Source: Bradyrhizobium cenepequi (lineage in GTDB: Bacteria > Pseudomonadota > Alphaproteobacteria > Rhizobiales > Xanthobacteraceae). From it: DNA of 64,000 nt. Below the pieces are notes generated by a model. It made no database searches and was not told the DNA's origin. It was given only the letters and a program-made list of their open reading frames with translations. Made by a program: the position numbers and the translations under genes. The stretch is from contig NZ_JAGKJI010000018.1 of assembly GCF_020329485.1 (NCBI RefSeq), positions 62,001 through 126,000 of the forward strand, written 5' to 3'. Positions 34,639 through 44,556 of this stretch are shown here, one piece after another. Numbering within the stretch: position 1 is the stretch's first letter; the number at the start of each line of letters is the position of its first letter.

Positions 34639-35448
34639 ATGTGCACGCTTCTTCGTATCTTCGGTTTCGTCGCCGTCGTGGCCACGCTGGCCGCGACCGC
34701 CCCGGACCTTGTCGCGCCAACGGCGTGGGCGGGTGAGAACCCATCAGTTACCTCCCGCCAGCGCAACGAAAAGAGAGCCTTCACCGACAGCGAGATCACC
34801 GAAGGCTTCATGAAGACGGCGTTCGGCGCCGAGTACCACCTCGCAGGTCGCGTCGACCGCATCCGCAAATACGAGGTCCCGATCAGGGTATTCGCTGACG
34901 GCACCCGCGCCGACCGCAAGGCGCAGCTCGCAAGGATCGTCGGCGACATTGCCGCCAAGGTCCAACATCTCGACATCGCCATGACCGATAGCAGCGAGAC
35001 CGCCAACATCAAGGTAAGGCTGGTGCGCGATCGTGATCTCTATCGCACCATCACGACCTTCTACGGCAGCGAGCGGGCGAAAGAGATTCGTTCCTCGCTC
35101 GACCCGCAATGCCTGAGCGGCTTTCGCAAGAACGACAATTTCGAGATCGAGCATTCCGACGTGATCCTCACGGTCGACAATGGCGATTTCGTCTTCTTCG
35201 ATTGCGCCTACGAGGAACTGTTGCAGTCGCTCGGCCCGATCAACGACACTTCGAGCGTGCCCTGGACCATGTTCAACGACAACGTCTCGATGGGCTATTT
35301 CGACATCTATGACCAATACATCCTCAACCTGCTCTACGATCCCCGCATCAAGGCCGGCATGACCGTACAGGAAGTCAAGGCCGTGCTGCCCGCGGTCCTC
35401 GCCGGCGTTCGCGCCTGGGTCAAGAAGGTGAACAATCTGCCGGAGTGA
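34639..35448 (+). CDS. DUF2927 family secreted protein
   Basis: A 269-residue protein with a signal peptide (residues 1-33, ending near PTAWAGE) and a DUF2927-type domain: EITEGFMKTAFGAEYHLAGR, KYEVPIRVFADGT, and the C-terminal IYDQYILNLLYDPRIKAGMT. DUF2927 has a metallopeptidase-like layout in some members, but no HExxH is seen here. The function is unknown and it probably acts in the periplasm. It follows the L,D-transpeptidase by 79 nt on the same strand and might be cotranscribed. Confidence 0.8.
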   Translation: MCTLLRIFGFVAVVATLAATAPDLVAPTAWAGENPSVTSRQRNEKRAFTDSEITEGFMKTAFGAEYHLAGRVDRIRKYEVPIRVFADGTRADRKAQLARIVGDIAAKVQHLDIAMTDSSETANIKVRLVRDRDLYRTITTFYGSERAKEIRSSLDPQCLSGFRKNDNFEIEHSDVILTVDNGDFVFFDCAYEELLQSLGPINDTSSVPWTMFNDNVSMGYFDIYDQYILNLLYDPRIKAGMTVQEVKAVLPAVLAGVRAWVKKVNNLPE

Positions 35449-35470
35449 AGGGTGCTGAACACGTAGGATG

Positions 35471-35539
35471 GGTAGAGCGAAGCGAAACCCATCATTCGCG
35501 CCGCACGCTTCATCGCGATGGGTTTCGCTTCGCTCTACC
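35471..35539. repeat. Palindromic intergenic repeat, family A, copy 2
   Basis: A perfect 23-bp inverted repeat: the left arm starts GGTAGAGCGAAGCGAAACCC (35471-35493) and the right arm occupies 35517-35539. Same family as 128-196. It lies between convergent genes and could also terminate transcription. Confidence 0.85.
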
Positions 35540-35589
35540 TGTGCCCATCCCCGAGACGCCGCTTGCGCGGCTGCTCGATCTGAGAGCAT

Positions 35590-37482
35590 TCAGATGAGTA
35601 CCCGACGCATTACATATGAAATCACCTGATCTGCTAGCACCTGCGGTCGAGTGTCGCCGGCCTGCAGTCGAAGCTCCGGAGCGTCCGGCGCTTCATACGG
35701 CTGATCGACGCCGGTGAAGTTTCTGATCTCGCCCGCCAGTGCGCGGCGATAGAGTCCCTTGGGGTCACGTGCGATACACGCTTCCAGCGGCGCATCAACG
35801 AATATCTCGATAAACGCTTCCGCGCCGATCAGTTCGCGCAGCGTCTGCCGCTCGGCGCGGAAAGGCGAGATGAACGAACACATCACGACCAGCCCGGCGT
35901 CAGCCATCAGCTTCGCTACCTCGCCGACCCGCCGGATATTCTCGACCCGATCGGCTTGAGTGAAGCCGAGATCCTTGTTGAGACCCAGGCGAACGTTGTC
36001 ACCGTCGAGCAGGGTCGTGTGAATGCCACGTGAATGCAGCCCCGCCTCGACAAGATTGGCGACTGTGGATTTACCCGCCCCCGATAAGCCAGTGAACCAT
36101 AGTACCAGCGGCCTGTGATGCATCAGGCGCGACCGGTCCGCTGTTGTCACGGCGATATCCTGAGGGCGAATGTTGGCGGCCCGGCGGAGCGCGAAGTCGA
36201 TCATGCCCGCGGCCAGCGTCTCGTTGGTATAGCGATCGATCAGGATGAAGGAGCCGGTTTCGCGATTGTCGCTATAGGCATCGAAAGCGACAGGCCGCGC
36301 GAGCGACAAGTTGCAGACGCCGACGTCATTCAACGACAACGTCTTCGCTACGCTCCTCCCGAGCGTGTTGACGTCGATCCGATGCTTGAGGGTGGTTACC
36401 GTCGCGGCAACGGTCCCGTGATTGATCTTCATCAGATAGGATCTTCCGGGCAGCAGCCCCTCGCTGGACATCCATACCAGATGCGCGGCAAACTGATCGG
36501 CCACAAGCGGACGGTGCTGCGAGGCGACGAGCATGTCGCCGCGGCCAATGTCGATCTCGTCGGTCAGGGTCAGCATGACCGCATCGCCCGCCGCAGCAGT
36601 ATCGCATTCGCCGCCGGCGACAAAAATCTGCTTCAGTCTGCTAACCTGCCCCGACGGCAGGACCGCGAGTTCATCGCCGACGCGCGCACGGCCGCTTGCC
36701 ACTGTTCCGGCGAAGCCACGAGAATCCGGATCGGGACGCAAGACGAGTTGCACCGGCATGCGGAACGGTCCCAGGCTGCACTCGTCCTCGACGTCGATCT
36801 CTTCAAGGTACGACAGCAAGGTCGGCCCGCAATACCAGGCCATTCGCGGACTTGGTGCTGAAACGTTGTCGCCATCACGCGCCGAGACGGGAATCGCCTG
36901 GATGGTCCGAAACCCGAGATCGCCGGCGAAGCTGACAAAGTCTGCCGCGATCCGTGTGAAGACCTCCTGGTCAAAGGCCACGAGGTCCATCTTGTTGACG
37001 GTCAGCACCACATGGCGAAGGCCCAGCATACTGGCAATAATCGCATGGCGTCGGGTCTGTGTCAGAAGGCCCATGCGCGCATCCACCAGCAAAACCGCGA
37101 GATCAGCGGTCGATGCGCCGGTGGCCATATTACGCGTATATTGCTCGTGGCCAGGGGCGTCGGCGACGATAAAGGCGCGCCGCTCGGTCGCGAAATAGCG
37201 ATAGGCAACATCGACGGTGATGCCCTGCTCTCGCTCGACCTCCAGCCCGTCCAATAACAATGCAAAATCCACCGCGCCAGTGGTGCCATGTTTCTGCGAG
37301 TCACGTTCGAGCGCGGCCAGATGGTCATGGTGAACCAGCTTCTTCTCGTAGAGCAGCCGGCCGATCAGCGTGGATTTTCCGTTGTCCACGGAACCGCAGG
37401 TGAGGAAACGCAAAGGCAGCCGTGTGTAGGCGTTCAACGGCATCGCCTCGCTGCCGGGCGGCGCGGAAGTGCGTTCCTGCAT
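35590..37482 (-). CDS. cysNC: Bifunctional sulfate adenylyltransferase subunit 1 / APS kinase (CysNC, NodQ-like)
   Basis: A 630-residue fusion that, with CysD, makes APS from ATP and sulfate (GTP-driven), then phosphorylates it to PAPS. The GTPase part has GSVDNGKST (30-38), DAPGHEQYTRNM and NKMD motifs. The APS kinase part starts near residue 456, with GLSGAGKST (465-473) and FISPFRAER. The length and domain order match NodQ/CysNC. It is translated after cysD with a one-base overlap (TGATG). No PAPS reductase or sulfite reductase gene is nearby, so PAPS may serve sulfation as well as assimilation. Confidence 0.95.
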   Translation of the reverse strand: MQERTSAPPGSEAMPLNAYTRLPLRFLTCGSVDNGKSTLIGRLLYEKKLVHHDHLAALERDSQKHGTTGAVDFALLLDGLEVEREQGITVDVAYRYFATERRAFIVADAPGHEQYTRNMATGASTADLAVLLVDARMGLLTQTRRHAIIASMLGLRHVVLTVNKMDLVAFDQEVFTRIAADFVSFAGDLGFRTIQAIPVSARDGDNVSAPSPRMAWYCGPTLLSYLEEIDVEDECSLGPFRMPVQLVLRPDPDSRGFAGTVASGRARVGDELAVLPSGQVSRLKQIFVAGGECDTAAAGDAVMLTLTDEIDIGRGDMLVASQHRPLVADQFAAHLVWMSSEGLLPGRSYLMKINHGTVAATVTTLKHRIDVNTLGRSVAKTLSLNDVGVCNLSLARPVAFDAYSDNRETGSFILIDRYTNETLAAGMIDFALRRAANIRPQDIAVTTADRSRLMHHRPLVLWFTGLSGAGKSTVANLVEAGLHSRGIHTTLLDGDNVRLGLNKDLGFTQADRVENIRRVGEVAKLMADAGLVVMCSFISPFRAERQTLRELIGAEAFIEIFVDAPLEACIARDPKGLYRRALAGEIRNFTGVDQPYEAPDAPELRLQAGDTRPQVLADQVISYVMRRVLI

Positions 37483-38393
37483 CAGAAATAGCCTTCGCGC
37501 TTCTTCTGCTCCATCGAGCCGTTGTCATCGCGATCGATCACGCGGCCCTGACGTTCCGATATGGTCGACGCCATCATTTCGGCGATAATGTCGTCTATGG
37601 TCGCAGCGTTGGACGGAATGGCCCCTGTGAGCGGGTAACAGCCGAGCGTCCGAAAACGCACCTGCATCATACGTGGCACCTCGCCCGGCAAAAGCGCCAG
37701 CCGTTCATCGTCAACCATGATCAGCGCGCCATCACGCTCGACGACCGGGCGCGATCTCGCGAAATAGAGGGGCACGACAGGAATTTGCTCAGCACGAATG
37801 TAGTGCCACACGTCCAGTTCGGTCCAGTTGGAAAGCGGAAACACACGCATCGTCTCCCCCTTTTTCATGCGCGTGTTGAACAGACCTCTGAATTCGGGAC
37901 GCTGGTTGCGTGGGTCCCATCCTTGAGCGGCCGTTCGCAGCGAGAAGATGCGCTCCTTGGCGCGGCTCTTTTCCTCGTCGCGGCGCGCGCCACCGAAGGC
38001 GGCATCGAAATGCCATTTCTCGAGCGCTTGGCGCAGACCTTCCGTCTTCATCACATGAGTGTGCAGGGCGGGGCCGGACGCGATCGGGGAGATGCCGCGA
38101 GCGAGCCCCTCCGCGTTGACGTGAACCAGCAATTCCAGCCCGGAGCGTGCAACCAATTCGTCGCGGAACGCGATCATCTCGCGAAACTTCCAAGTGGTAT
38201 CGACGTGGAGCAACGGGAACGGCAGCATTGCCGGCGCAAATGCCTTCAACGCCAAGTGAAGCATAACGCTCGAGTCCTTGCCGATCGAATACAACATGAC
38301 CGGTTTGCTAAACTCGGCGACCGCCTCACGGATAATATAAATTGCTTCCGCTTCGAGACGACGCAAGCGGAGATGATGATGGTGCCAAGTCAT
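37482..38393 (-). CDS. cysD: Sulfate adenylyltransferase subunit 2 (CysD, NodP-like)
   Basis: A 303-residue ATP-sulfurylase catalytic subunit. The PP-loop is SIGKDSSVMLHLALKAF, and later conserved segments are FDAAFGGARRDEEKSRAKER and LSNWTELDVWHYI. The length is that of NodP/CysD. The start at 38393 (MTWHHHH) is preferred; two upstream ATGs at 38408 and 38444 add a cysteine-rich leader that includes a short duplication (CATATCGCAG twice). cysNC follows with a one-base overlap. Confidence 0.95.
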   Translation of the reverse strand: MTWHHHHLRLRRLEAEAIYIIREAVAEFSKPVMLYSIGKDSSVMLHLALKAFAPAMLPFPLLHVDTTWKFREMIAFRDELVARSGLELLVHVNAEGLARGISPIASGPALHTHVMKTEGLRQALEKWHFDAAFGGARRDEEKSRAKERIFSLRTAAQGWDPRNQRPEFRGLFNTRMKKGETMRVFPLSNWTELDVWHYIRAEQIPVVPLYFARSRPVVERDGALIMVDDERLALLPGEVPRMMQVRFRTLGCYPLTGAIPSNAATIDDIIAEMMASTISERQGRVIDRDDNGSMEQKKREGYF

Positions 38394-38584
38394 ATCGCAG
38401 CAGGTCATATCGCAGTCCGGAACCAGGAGTCCGACGATCGCCATATTGCACAGTTGGAGCAACGGGCCAGGCGCGGAACCTTGTGAGCGTAGCGCCTGTC
38501 GCGATCATGGTGAGGAATTTGCGGCATAGGTTGGGCGGCAGTCACCGGCTGCCGAGCCATTCCGCGGTCAAGGAGGCCTCCAGC

Positions 38585-40020
38585 TTAGGGGCGCACCTCA
38601 CACCCTAGCCAACGTATCCCCAGCCCCTCGTCACAGCGCGCAATTCCGAGCGCATCCGCGGTAGTGCGGAGCACCTCGCTGCCGTCGATCTCGACCACCA
38701 GGTCGCCAGCGGACAAGTTGGCCACGAGCTGCCCGGCAAGGGGCAGATCGTGCGCAATCCCTTGCTGTGCCAGATGCCATGTCGCGCCGTCCTGCCGCCA
38801 GATCGAAAGGACTGCCGCGCGTCCTGAGTTCTGTAGCAGCAATGCGGCCATATCCGAATCGTCACCGTTTCCACGGTAACCGACCACGAGCGACACATGG
38901 CTTCCCGCGCTGGACGGATCGAGCCTGTACCGAAAACCGAGCGGGCTGCGCATTTTGCCACGTCCAATGGCGAGGCAAAGATCGTCGGAAGCCGCCACCC
39001 GAACGCCGTCGTCCAGTCGCTCGGGTGCTCCCAAGAGCATATCGAAATCCTGCCAGAACTGCCGCCCGCTCGCGGCATTTCGCGCACGCGACAGTTGTCG
39101 GCTTTCGATCTCGCGCCACAGATCAGCCGCGAGCAGTCGATCGAGACCTGCGAACGAGTGCCCGTGATGAGCGTCGTCGGGTACATCGGCAAGCCTGACC
39201 TCATGAACGGCGCCGTAAGGACCGAGAGCGAGATAGTCGCTCGCCTGCCACGTTCGTCGGTTGAGAATCCAAAGGCCACTCAAGGAATGGGCTCGTGACG
39301 CGCGGCTGGATTTGCTGGATGCGCCGACGAGGATATGGTCGGAGGTGGCTGCAAGGCCGCGCGTGTAGATCGCGGAGCCGGATTCCCACAGGATACGGTT
39401 GTTAGCCAGGTCGATCAGGCTGCCTCCTGAGGAGTGGCAGGCGATCTTGCTGCCGTCGTCGGTGACGAATATGTTGTGCAGGCCGCTGACGTGACTGTAG
39501 GACTGCACTTCAATCAGCCGCAGGTCCGAAAGCGAGAATATTGCGAGCTGCGATCCCTTGTTGAAGCGGTGGGCAACGACATAGAGCCGATCATGGCGCG
39601 CGAAGACGGAATTGAGATGGTCGCCGGACGAGTCGCCCAGTGCCAGCGTGAGGAGCTAATCCGGGCCTCCTGAAACAGACCTGGCTTGTGCAGATCGATG
39701 ATCGTCACCGCATTGCGGCCGGTATTCGTACAGGCCACCTTACCGTCGGTGAGACATAGAATCTGGTGGGGCTGTGACAGGAACCTGCCTGATTCCAGGG
39801 CGCCGGCCGAAATCCAACCGACTTCCGATTGGGCGTAGGTCACCATGTCGACAAGCGTCTGATTGTCGAGGCCGCTGTGCGACAGAACCAGGTCCGTTCC
39901 ATCGGCGAACCAGGATATACCGTAATATTCTCTGCGGTGTTCCTCGATCGGTGTGGTGACACGGTCCACCAGATCGACGAGCAGGAGGTAAGAAGCTGTT
40001 GCAACTAGCGCGTATCGCAT
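38585..40020 (-). pseudogene. Frameshifted propeller-like protein gene
   Basis: Two frames, 40020-39514 and 39655-38585, join into one protein of about 478 residues if a single base is restored near 39656. The first part ends naturally at DLHKPGLFQEAR; the second continues as LLTLALGDSSGDHLNSVFAR with no start codon of its own. Repeated blocks such as ISWFADGTDLVLSHSGLDN and NIFVTDDGSKIACHSSGG suggest a beta-propeller. The function is unknown. It lies upstream of cysDNC on the same strand, with 191 bp between. It is either a real recent mutation or a sequencing error. Confidence 0.75.
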
Positions 40021-40113
40021 GACAATGCCCTGACCCTGCTGATCTCAAGACGTGGTCTATTTAATTCGAAGTCTTCATCGCGATCCGGAATGACAAGGGA
40101 AGACAAGGACGCG

Positions 40114-41286
40114 CTACGCGGTCTTGTCGAACAGTTCGCGGCCGATCAGCATGCGGCGGATTTCGCTGGTGCCGGCGCCGATCTCGTAGAGCTTGGCGTC
40201 GCGGAGCAGGCGGCCGGTCGGATAATCATTGATGTAGCCGTTGCCGCCCAAGAGCTGAATGGCGTCGAGGGCGCATTGCGTCGCCTTCTCGGCGGCGTAA
40301 AGGATCGCGCCGGCGGCGTCTTCGCGCGTGGTCTCGCCGCGGTCGCAGGCTTTCGCCACCGCATAGACATAGGCGCGCGAGGCATTCATCGTGGTGTACA
40401 TGTCGGCAACCTTGCCCTGCACGAGTTGGAAGGTGCCGATCGGCTGGCCGAACTGCTTGCGCTCGTGGACGTAGGGCATCACCACATCCATGCAGGCCTG
40501 CATGATGCCGATCGGGCCCGCCGCGAGCACCGCGCGCTCATAGTCGAGGCCGCTCATCAGCACGTTGACGCCGCGGCCGACCTCGGCGAGCACGTTCTCC
40601 TCCGGCACCTCGCAATCCTCGAACACCAGTTCGCAGGTGTCGGAGCCGCGCATGCCGAGCTTGTCGAGCTTTTGCGCGGTGGAGAAGCCCTTCATGCCCT
40701 TTTCGATGATGAAGGCGGTGATGCCACGCGGCCCACCGTTCGGATCGGTCTTGGCATAGACCACCAGCGTGTCGGCGACGGGGCCGTTGGTGATCCACAT
40801 CTTGTTGCCGTTGAGCACGAAGCGGTCACCCTTCTTCTCCGCGCGGGTGTTCATCGAGACCACGTCGCTTCCGGCGTTCGGCTCGGACATTGCAAGAGAA
40901 CCAACGTGCTCGCCGGAGATCAGCCTGGGCAGATATTTCCGCTTCTGCGCCTTGTTGCCGTTGCGGCGGATCTGGTTGACGCAGAGATTGGAATGGGCGC
41001 CATAGGACAGGCCGACCGAGGCGGACGCGCGCGAGATCTCCTCCAGTGCGATGCAGTGCTCGAGATAGCCAAGGCCGGAACCGCCATACTCCTCCTCGAC
41101 CGTGATGCCGTGCAGCCCAAGCGCGCCGATCTTCGGCCAGAGGTCGCGCGGAAACTGGTTGGTGCGGTCGATCTCGGCCGCGCGCGGGGCGACCTCGTTG
41201 CTCGCGAAATCAAAAACGGTCTCGCGGATTGCGTCCGCGGTTTCGCCCAGATCGAAATTGAACATCCGTTGCGCGTTGGGAATCAT
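40114..41286 (-). CDS. ivd: Isovaleryl-CoA dehydrogenase
   Basis: A 390-residue FAD enzyme of leucine breakdown that oxidises isovaleryl-CoA to 3-methylcrotonyl-CoA. The acyl-CoA dehydrogenase motifs LAMSEPNAGSDVVSM and KMWITNGPVADTLVVYAKTD are present. The catalytic base lies at E250 in LDYERAVLAAGP, the site used by isovaleryl-CoA dehydrogenase rather than by most other acyl-CoA dehydrogenases, which supports the specific call. No methylcrotonyl-CoA carboxylase genes are in the window. Confidence 0.9.
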   Translation of the reverse strand: MIPNAQRMFNFDLGETADAIRETVFDFASNEVAPRAAEIDRTNQFPRDLWPKIGALGLHGITVEEEYGGSGLGYLEHCIALEEISRASASVGLSYGAHSNLCVNQIRRNGNKAQKRKYLPRLISGEHVGSLAMSEPNAGSDVVSMNTRAEKKGDRFVLNGNKMWITNGPVADTLVVYAKTDPNGGPRGITAFIIEKGMKGFSTAQKLDKLGMRGSDTCELVFEDCEVPEENVLAEVGRGVNVLMSGLDYERAVLAAGPIGIMQACMDVVMPYVHERKQFGQPIGTFQLVQGKVADMYTTMNASRAYVYAVAKACDRGETTREDAAGAILYAAEKATQCALDAIQLLGGNGYINDYPTGRLLRDAKLYEIGAGTSEIRRMLIGRELFDKTA

Positions 41287-41415
41287 GGTCGGGCGGCCTC
41301 CGGCAGAATGGCTTGTTGCCCCTAGGCTTATTCGCTGGCGAGCGGCTTGTCACGGGGGGCATATTTTCTCCCTCGCCCCCACGTGGGGCGATGTGACCGT
41401 CGCCAGCAACCACCG

Positions 41416-41524
41416 CCGTTATTCCGGGACGACGCGAAGCGTCGAGCCCGGAATCCATTTTTCCGCCTGCACAAGCGGCGAAATGGATTCCGGGCTCGTC
41501 CTTCGGACGCCCCGGAATGACGAG
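41416..41524. repeat. Palindromic intergenic repeat, family C
   Basis: Outer ends CGTTATTCCGGG... and ...CCCCGGAATGACG; inner 17-bp inverted repeat GAGCCCGGAATCCATTT (41444-41460) / AAATGGATTCCGGGCTC (41481-41497). Confidence 0.85.
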
Positions 41525-41560
41525 GCTGGTAGAGATGGATTCGCGGAGGCTCCCCTCACC

Positions 41561-41587
41561 CGGAATTCAAACTCCGTTTGAATTCCG
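41561..41587. repeat. Short hairpin repeat
   Basis: CGGAATTCAAAC (41561-41572) / GTTTGAATTCCG (41576-41587) with a TCC loop. A CTCCCCGC / GGGGCGAG pair follows to about 41613. The 41287-41769 interval holds only these repeats and no gene. Confidence 0.75.
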
Positions 41588-41769
41588 ACCTCTCCCCGCA
41601 AGGACGGGGCGAGGTGGAATCTGGGCTCGCTTTTGCGCCGATTACTGCAAGCTCCCATGCGGCCAAATGTGCCAAACTCGCCCTTGCCCCGTGGGGCACG
41701 GCGGGTTGTAATTCGCTGGAAATGCGCTCGCCGGAACAACCGGGCCGGGACGATCCAGGGAGATACGCC

Positions 41770-43041
41770 ATGCACGGGACGATCGATCGCCTTCAGAACG
41801 AAGCCCAGGAGGCAGCGCGGGGGCGGGCCTATTCGGTCCCGCTGGATCAATTCGACCCCGGTGACCCCGAACTGTTCCGCACCGATACGTTCTGGCCCTA
41901 TTTCGACCGGCTGCGCCAGGAAGAGCCGGTGCACTACTGCCGGGACAGCCTGTTCGGGCCCTATTGGTCGGTGACCAAATATAACGACATCATGGAGATC
42001 GAAAACAACCATTCGGTGTTCTCCTCGGCCGCCTCACTCGGCGGCATCACCATCCGCGACGTCGCCCCCGACCTGCGGCGCGAAAGTTTCATCGCGATGG
42101 ACCACCCGCGCCATGGCGCCCAGCGCAAGACCGTGGCGCCAATGTTCACCCCGACCCATCTCGACCAGCTCGCGATCAACATCCGCAAGCGCTCGACCGA
42201 ATGCCTCGACAATCTGCCACGCGGCGACGTGTTCGACTGGGTCGACAAGGTCTCGATCGAACTGACCACGCAGATGTTGGCCGTGCTGTTCGATTTCCCC
42301 TGGGACGAACGGCGCAAGCTGACGCGCTGGTCCGACGTCGCCACCACGCTTCCGGGCGCGGGCGGGCTGGTCGCGACCGAGGACGAGCGGCAGGCCGAGC
42401 TCATGGAATGCGCCAGCTATTTCTCGCGGCTCTGGCAGGAGCGGATCAACCAGCCGCCGAAGAGCGACCTGCTCTCGATGATGGCGCACAGTCCCGCGAC
42501 GCGCGACATGGACCCGAAGAACTTCCTTGGCAATCTGATCCTTCTGATCGTCGGCGGCAACGACACCACGCGCAACACGCTTTCCGGCAGCATCTATGCG
42601 CTGAACCGGCATCCGGACCAGTATCAAAAGCTGAAGCAGAATCCCGACCTGATCGACAGTTTCGTGCCGGAGGTGATCCGCTGGCAGACGCCGCTCGCCC
42701 ATATGCGCCGCACCGCGCTTGCCGACATCGAGTTCCGGGGCAAGCAGATCAAGAAGGGTGACAAGGTCGTGATGTGGTACGTCTCGGGCAACCGCGACGA
42801 AGATGTGATCGACCGGCCTTATGAATTCATCATTGACCGCGCCCGTCCCCGTACTCACATTTCCTTTGGCTTCGGCATTCACCGCTGCGTCGGCCTTAGG
42901 TTGGCCGAATTGCAGTTGAAGATCATCTGGGAAGAGATCCTGAAGCGCTTCGACACGATCGAGGTGGTGGAGGAGCCGAAGCGCGTGTATTCGAGCTTCA
43001 TCAAGGGATATGAGACGCTGCCGGTCCGCATCGCGGGCTGA
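41770..43041 (+). CDS. Cytochrome P450, first of a tandem pair
   Basis: A 423-residue soluble bacterial P450. The haem ligand is C373 in FGFGIHRCVGLRLAE. The oxygen-activating I-helix reads VGGNDTTRN, and the ExxR motif is EVIRW. The overall pattern resembles the CYP153-like group of terminal hydroxylases, but the exact family and substrate cannot be fixed by eye. The ATG at 41770 follows GGGAGA and gives the family start, although the frame is open further upstream. The second P450 starts 20 nt after its stop. No ferredoxin or reductase gene is adjacent. Confidence 0.92.
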   Translation: MHGTIDRLQNEAQEAARGRAYSVPLDQFDPGDPELFRTDTFWPYFDRLRQEEPVHYCRDSLFGPYWSVTKYNDIMEIENNHSVFSSAASLGGITIRDVAPDLRRESFIAMDHPRHGAQRKTVAPMFTPTHLDQLAINIRKRSTECLDNLPRGDVFDWVDKVSIELTTQMLAVLFDFPWDERRKLTRWSDVATTLPGAGGLVATEDERQAELMECASYFSRLWQERINQPPKSDLLSMMAHSPATRDMDPKNFLGNLILLIVGGNDTTRNTLSGSIYALNRHPDQYQKLKQNPDLIDSFVPEVIRWQTPLAHMRRTALADIEFRGKQIKKGDKVVMWYVSGNRDEDVIDRPYEFIIDRARPRTHISFGFGIHRCVGLRLAELQLKIIWEEILKRFDTIEVVEEPKRVYSSFIKGYETLPVRIAG

Positions 43042-43061
43042 GCCGCAAGGAGCTGATAGCG

Positions 43062-44336
43062 ATGAACGTGCAGACTTCGCTGAGGGCCGACAGAACCGAG
43101 CTGATGCGGCTGGCGCGCGAGGAGGCCTATTCGACGCCACTGAAGGACTTCCATCCGGGCGCGCCGCGGCTGTTCCAGAACGACACCTGGCAGCCGTGGT
43201 TCGAGCGGCTGCGCAAGGAAGAGCCGGTGCATTATTGCACCAACGCGCCGATCGAGCCCTATTGGTCGGTCACCAAGTACAACGACATCATGCATGTCGA
43301 CACCAACCAGGGCATCTTCTCCTCCGATGCGCGCCTGGGCGGCATCGGGATTCGCGACCTGCCGGAGGGTTTTGACTGGCCGAGCTTCATCGCGATGGAC
43401 CAGCCGAAGCATTCGGCGCAGCGCAAGACGGTGTCGCCGATGTTCACGCCGACGCATCTGGACGAGCTTGCGAAACTGATCCGCGAGCGTTCGGCGCGCG
43501 TGCTGGACAGCCTGCCGCGCAATGAGACCTTCAATTTCGTCGACAGGGTCTCGATCGAACTGACGACGCAGATGCTGGCGACGCTGTTCGACTTCCCCTG
43601 GGAAGAACGGCGGAAATTGACCCGCTGGTCCGACGTCTCGACCGCGCTGCCCAAGAGCGGCATCGTGGAATCGCCGGAGCAGCGGCGGCAGGAGATGGAC
43701 GAGTGCCGCGCCTATTTCGCCAATCTGTGGAACGAGCGCATCAAGGCGCCGCCGCAGAACGACCTGTTGTCGATGATGGCGCATAGCGATGCGACGCGGC
43801 ACATGGACCCCGACAATCTCATGGGCAACATCATCCTGCTGATCGTCGGCGGCAACGACACCACGCGCAACACCATGACCGGCTCGGTGCTGGCGCTGAA
43901 CGAGAACCCGGAGCAGTACAAGAAGCTCCGGGAAAACCCTGAACTGATCGACTCGATGGTGCCGGAAGTGATCCGCTGGCAGACGCCGCTCGCCCATATG
44001 CGACGCACCGCGCTTGAAGACACCGAGCTCGGCGGCAAGACAATCAGGAAGGGCGATCGCGTCGTGATGTGGTACGTCTCCGGCAACCGCGACGAAGAGA
44101 TGATCGACCGGCCCAACGAGTTCATCATCGACCGCCCGCGACCGCGCACGCATCTGTCGTTCGGCTTCGGCATCCACCGCTGCGTCGGCATGCGGCTCGC
44201 TGAATTGCAATTGAAGATCGTCTGGGAGGAGATGCTGAAGCGGTTCGACCGCATCGAGGTGGTCGGCGAGCCCCGGCGAATCTATTCGAGCTTCATCAAG
44301 GGCTACGAGACCCTCCCCGTGCGCATCCCGGGGTGA
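43062..44336 (+). CDS. Cytochrome P450, second of a tandem pair
   Basis: A 424-residue paralogue of the P450 just upstream, colinear over its whole length, with long shared stretches (WQTPLAHMRRTAL, the I-helix VGGNDTTRN, YSSFIKGYETLPVRI). The haem ligand is C374 in FGFGIHRCVGMRLAE. It is clearly a tandem duplicate, and both copies look intact, which points to different substrates or steps. AGGAG precedes the ATG by 9 nt. The acyl-CoA dehydrogenase operon follows after repeats. Confidence 0.93.
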   Translation: MNVQTSLRADRTELMRLAREEAYSTPLKDFHPGAPRLFQNDTWQPWFERLRKEEPVHYCTNAPIEPYWSVTKYNDIMHVDTNQGIFSSDARLGGIGIRDLPEGFDWPSFIAMDQPKHSAQRKTVSPMFTPTHLDELAKLIRERSARVLDSLPRNETFNFVDRVSIELTTQMLATLFDFPWEERRKLTRWSDVSTALPKSGIVESPEQRRQEMDECRAYFANLWNERIKAPPQNDLLSMMAHSDATRHMDPDNLMGNIILLIVGGNDTTRNTMTGSVLALNENPEQYKKLRENPELIDSMVPEVIRWQTPLAHMRRTALEDTELGGKTIRKGDRVVMWYVSGNRDEEMIDRPNEFIIDRPRPRTHLSFGFGIHRCVGMRLAELQLKIVWEEMLKRFDRIEVVGEPRRIYSSFIKGYETLPVRIPG

Positions 44337-44346
44337 CGGCCAGCGT

Positions 44347-44430
44347 CGTCATTGCGAGGAGCGCAGCGACGAAGCAATCCATGCGTCCGCAAGCGGTGAA
44401 ATGGATTGCTGCGCTGCGCTCGCAATGACG
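44347..44430. repeat. Palindromic intergenic repeat, family D
   Basis: CGTCATTGCGAG (44347-44358) / CTCGCAATGACG (44419-44430), with GAAGCAATCCAT and ATGGATTGC inside: the well-known alphaproteobacterial intergenic palindrome type. Confidence 0.85.
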
Positions 44431-44457
44431 TGGAGAGTACGTGCTCCACTCTGTCTC

Positions 44458-44556
44458 CTCACCCTGAGGAGACCGCGGAGCGCGCGTCTCGAAGGGCGAG
44501 GCCACCGGCCGGGCCTCATCCTTCGAGACGCGCGCAAGCGCGCTCCTCAGGGTGAG
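44458..44556. repeat. Palindromic intergenic repeat, family E
   Basis: CTCACCCTGAGGAG (44458-44471) / CTCCTCAGGGTGAG (44543-44556), with an inner pair CGCGCGTCTCGAAG (44481-44494) / CTTCGAGACGCGCG (44521-44534). The 44337-44752 gap holds no gene. Confidence 0.85.
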
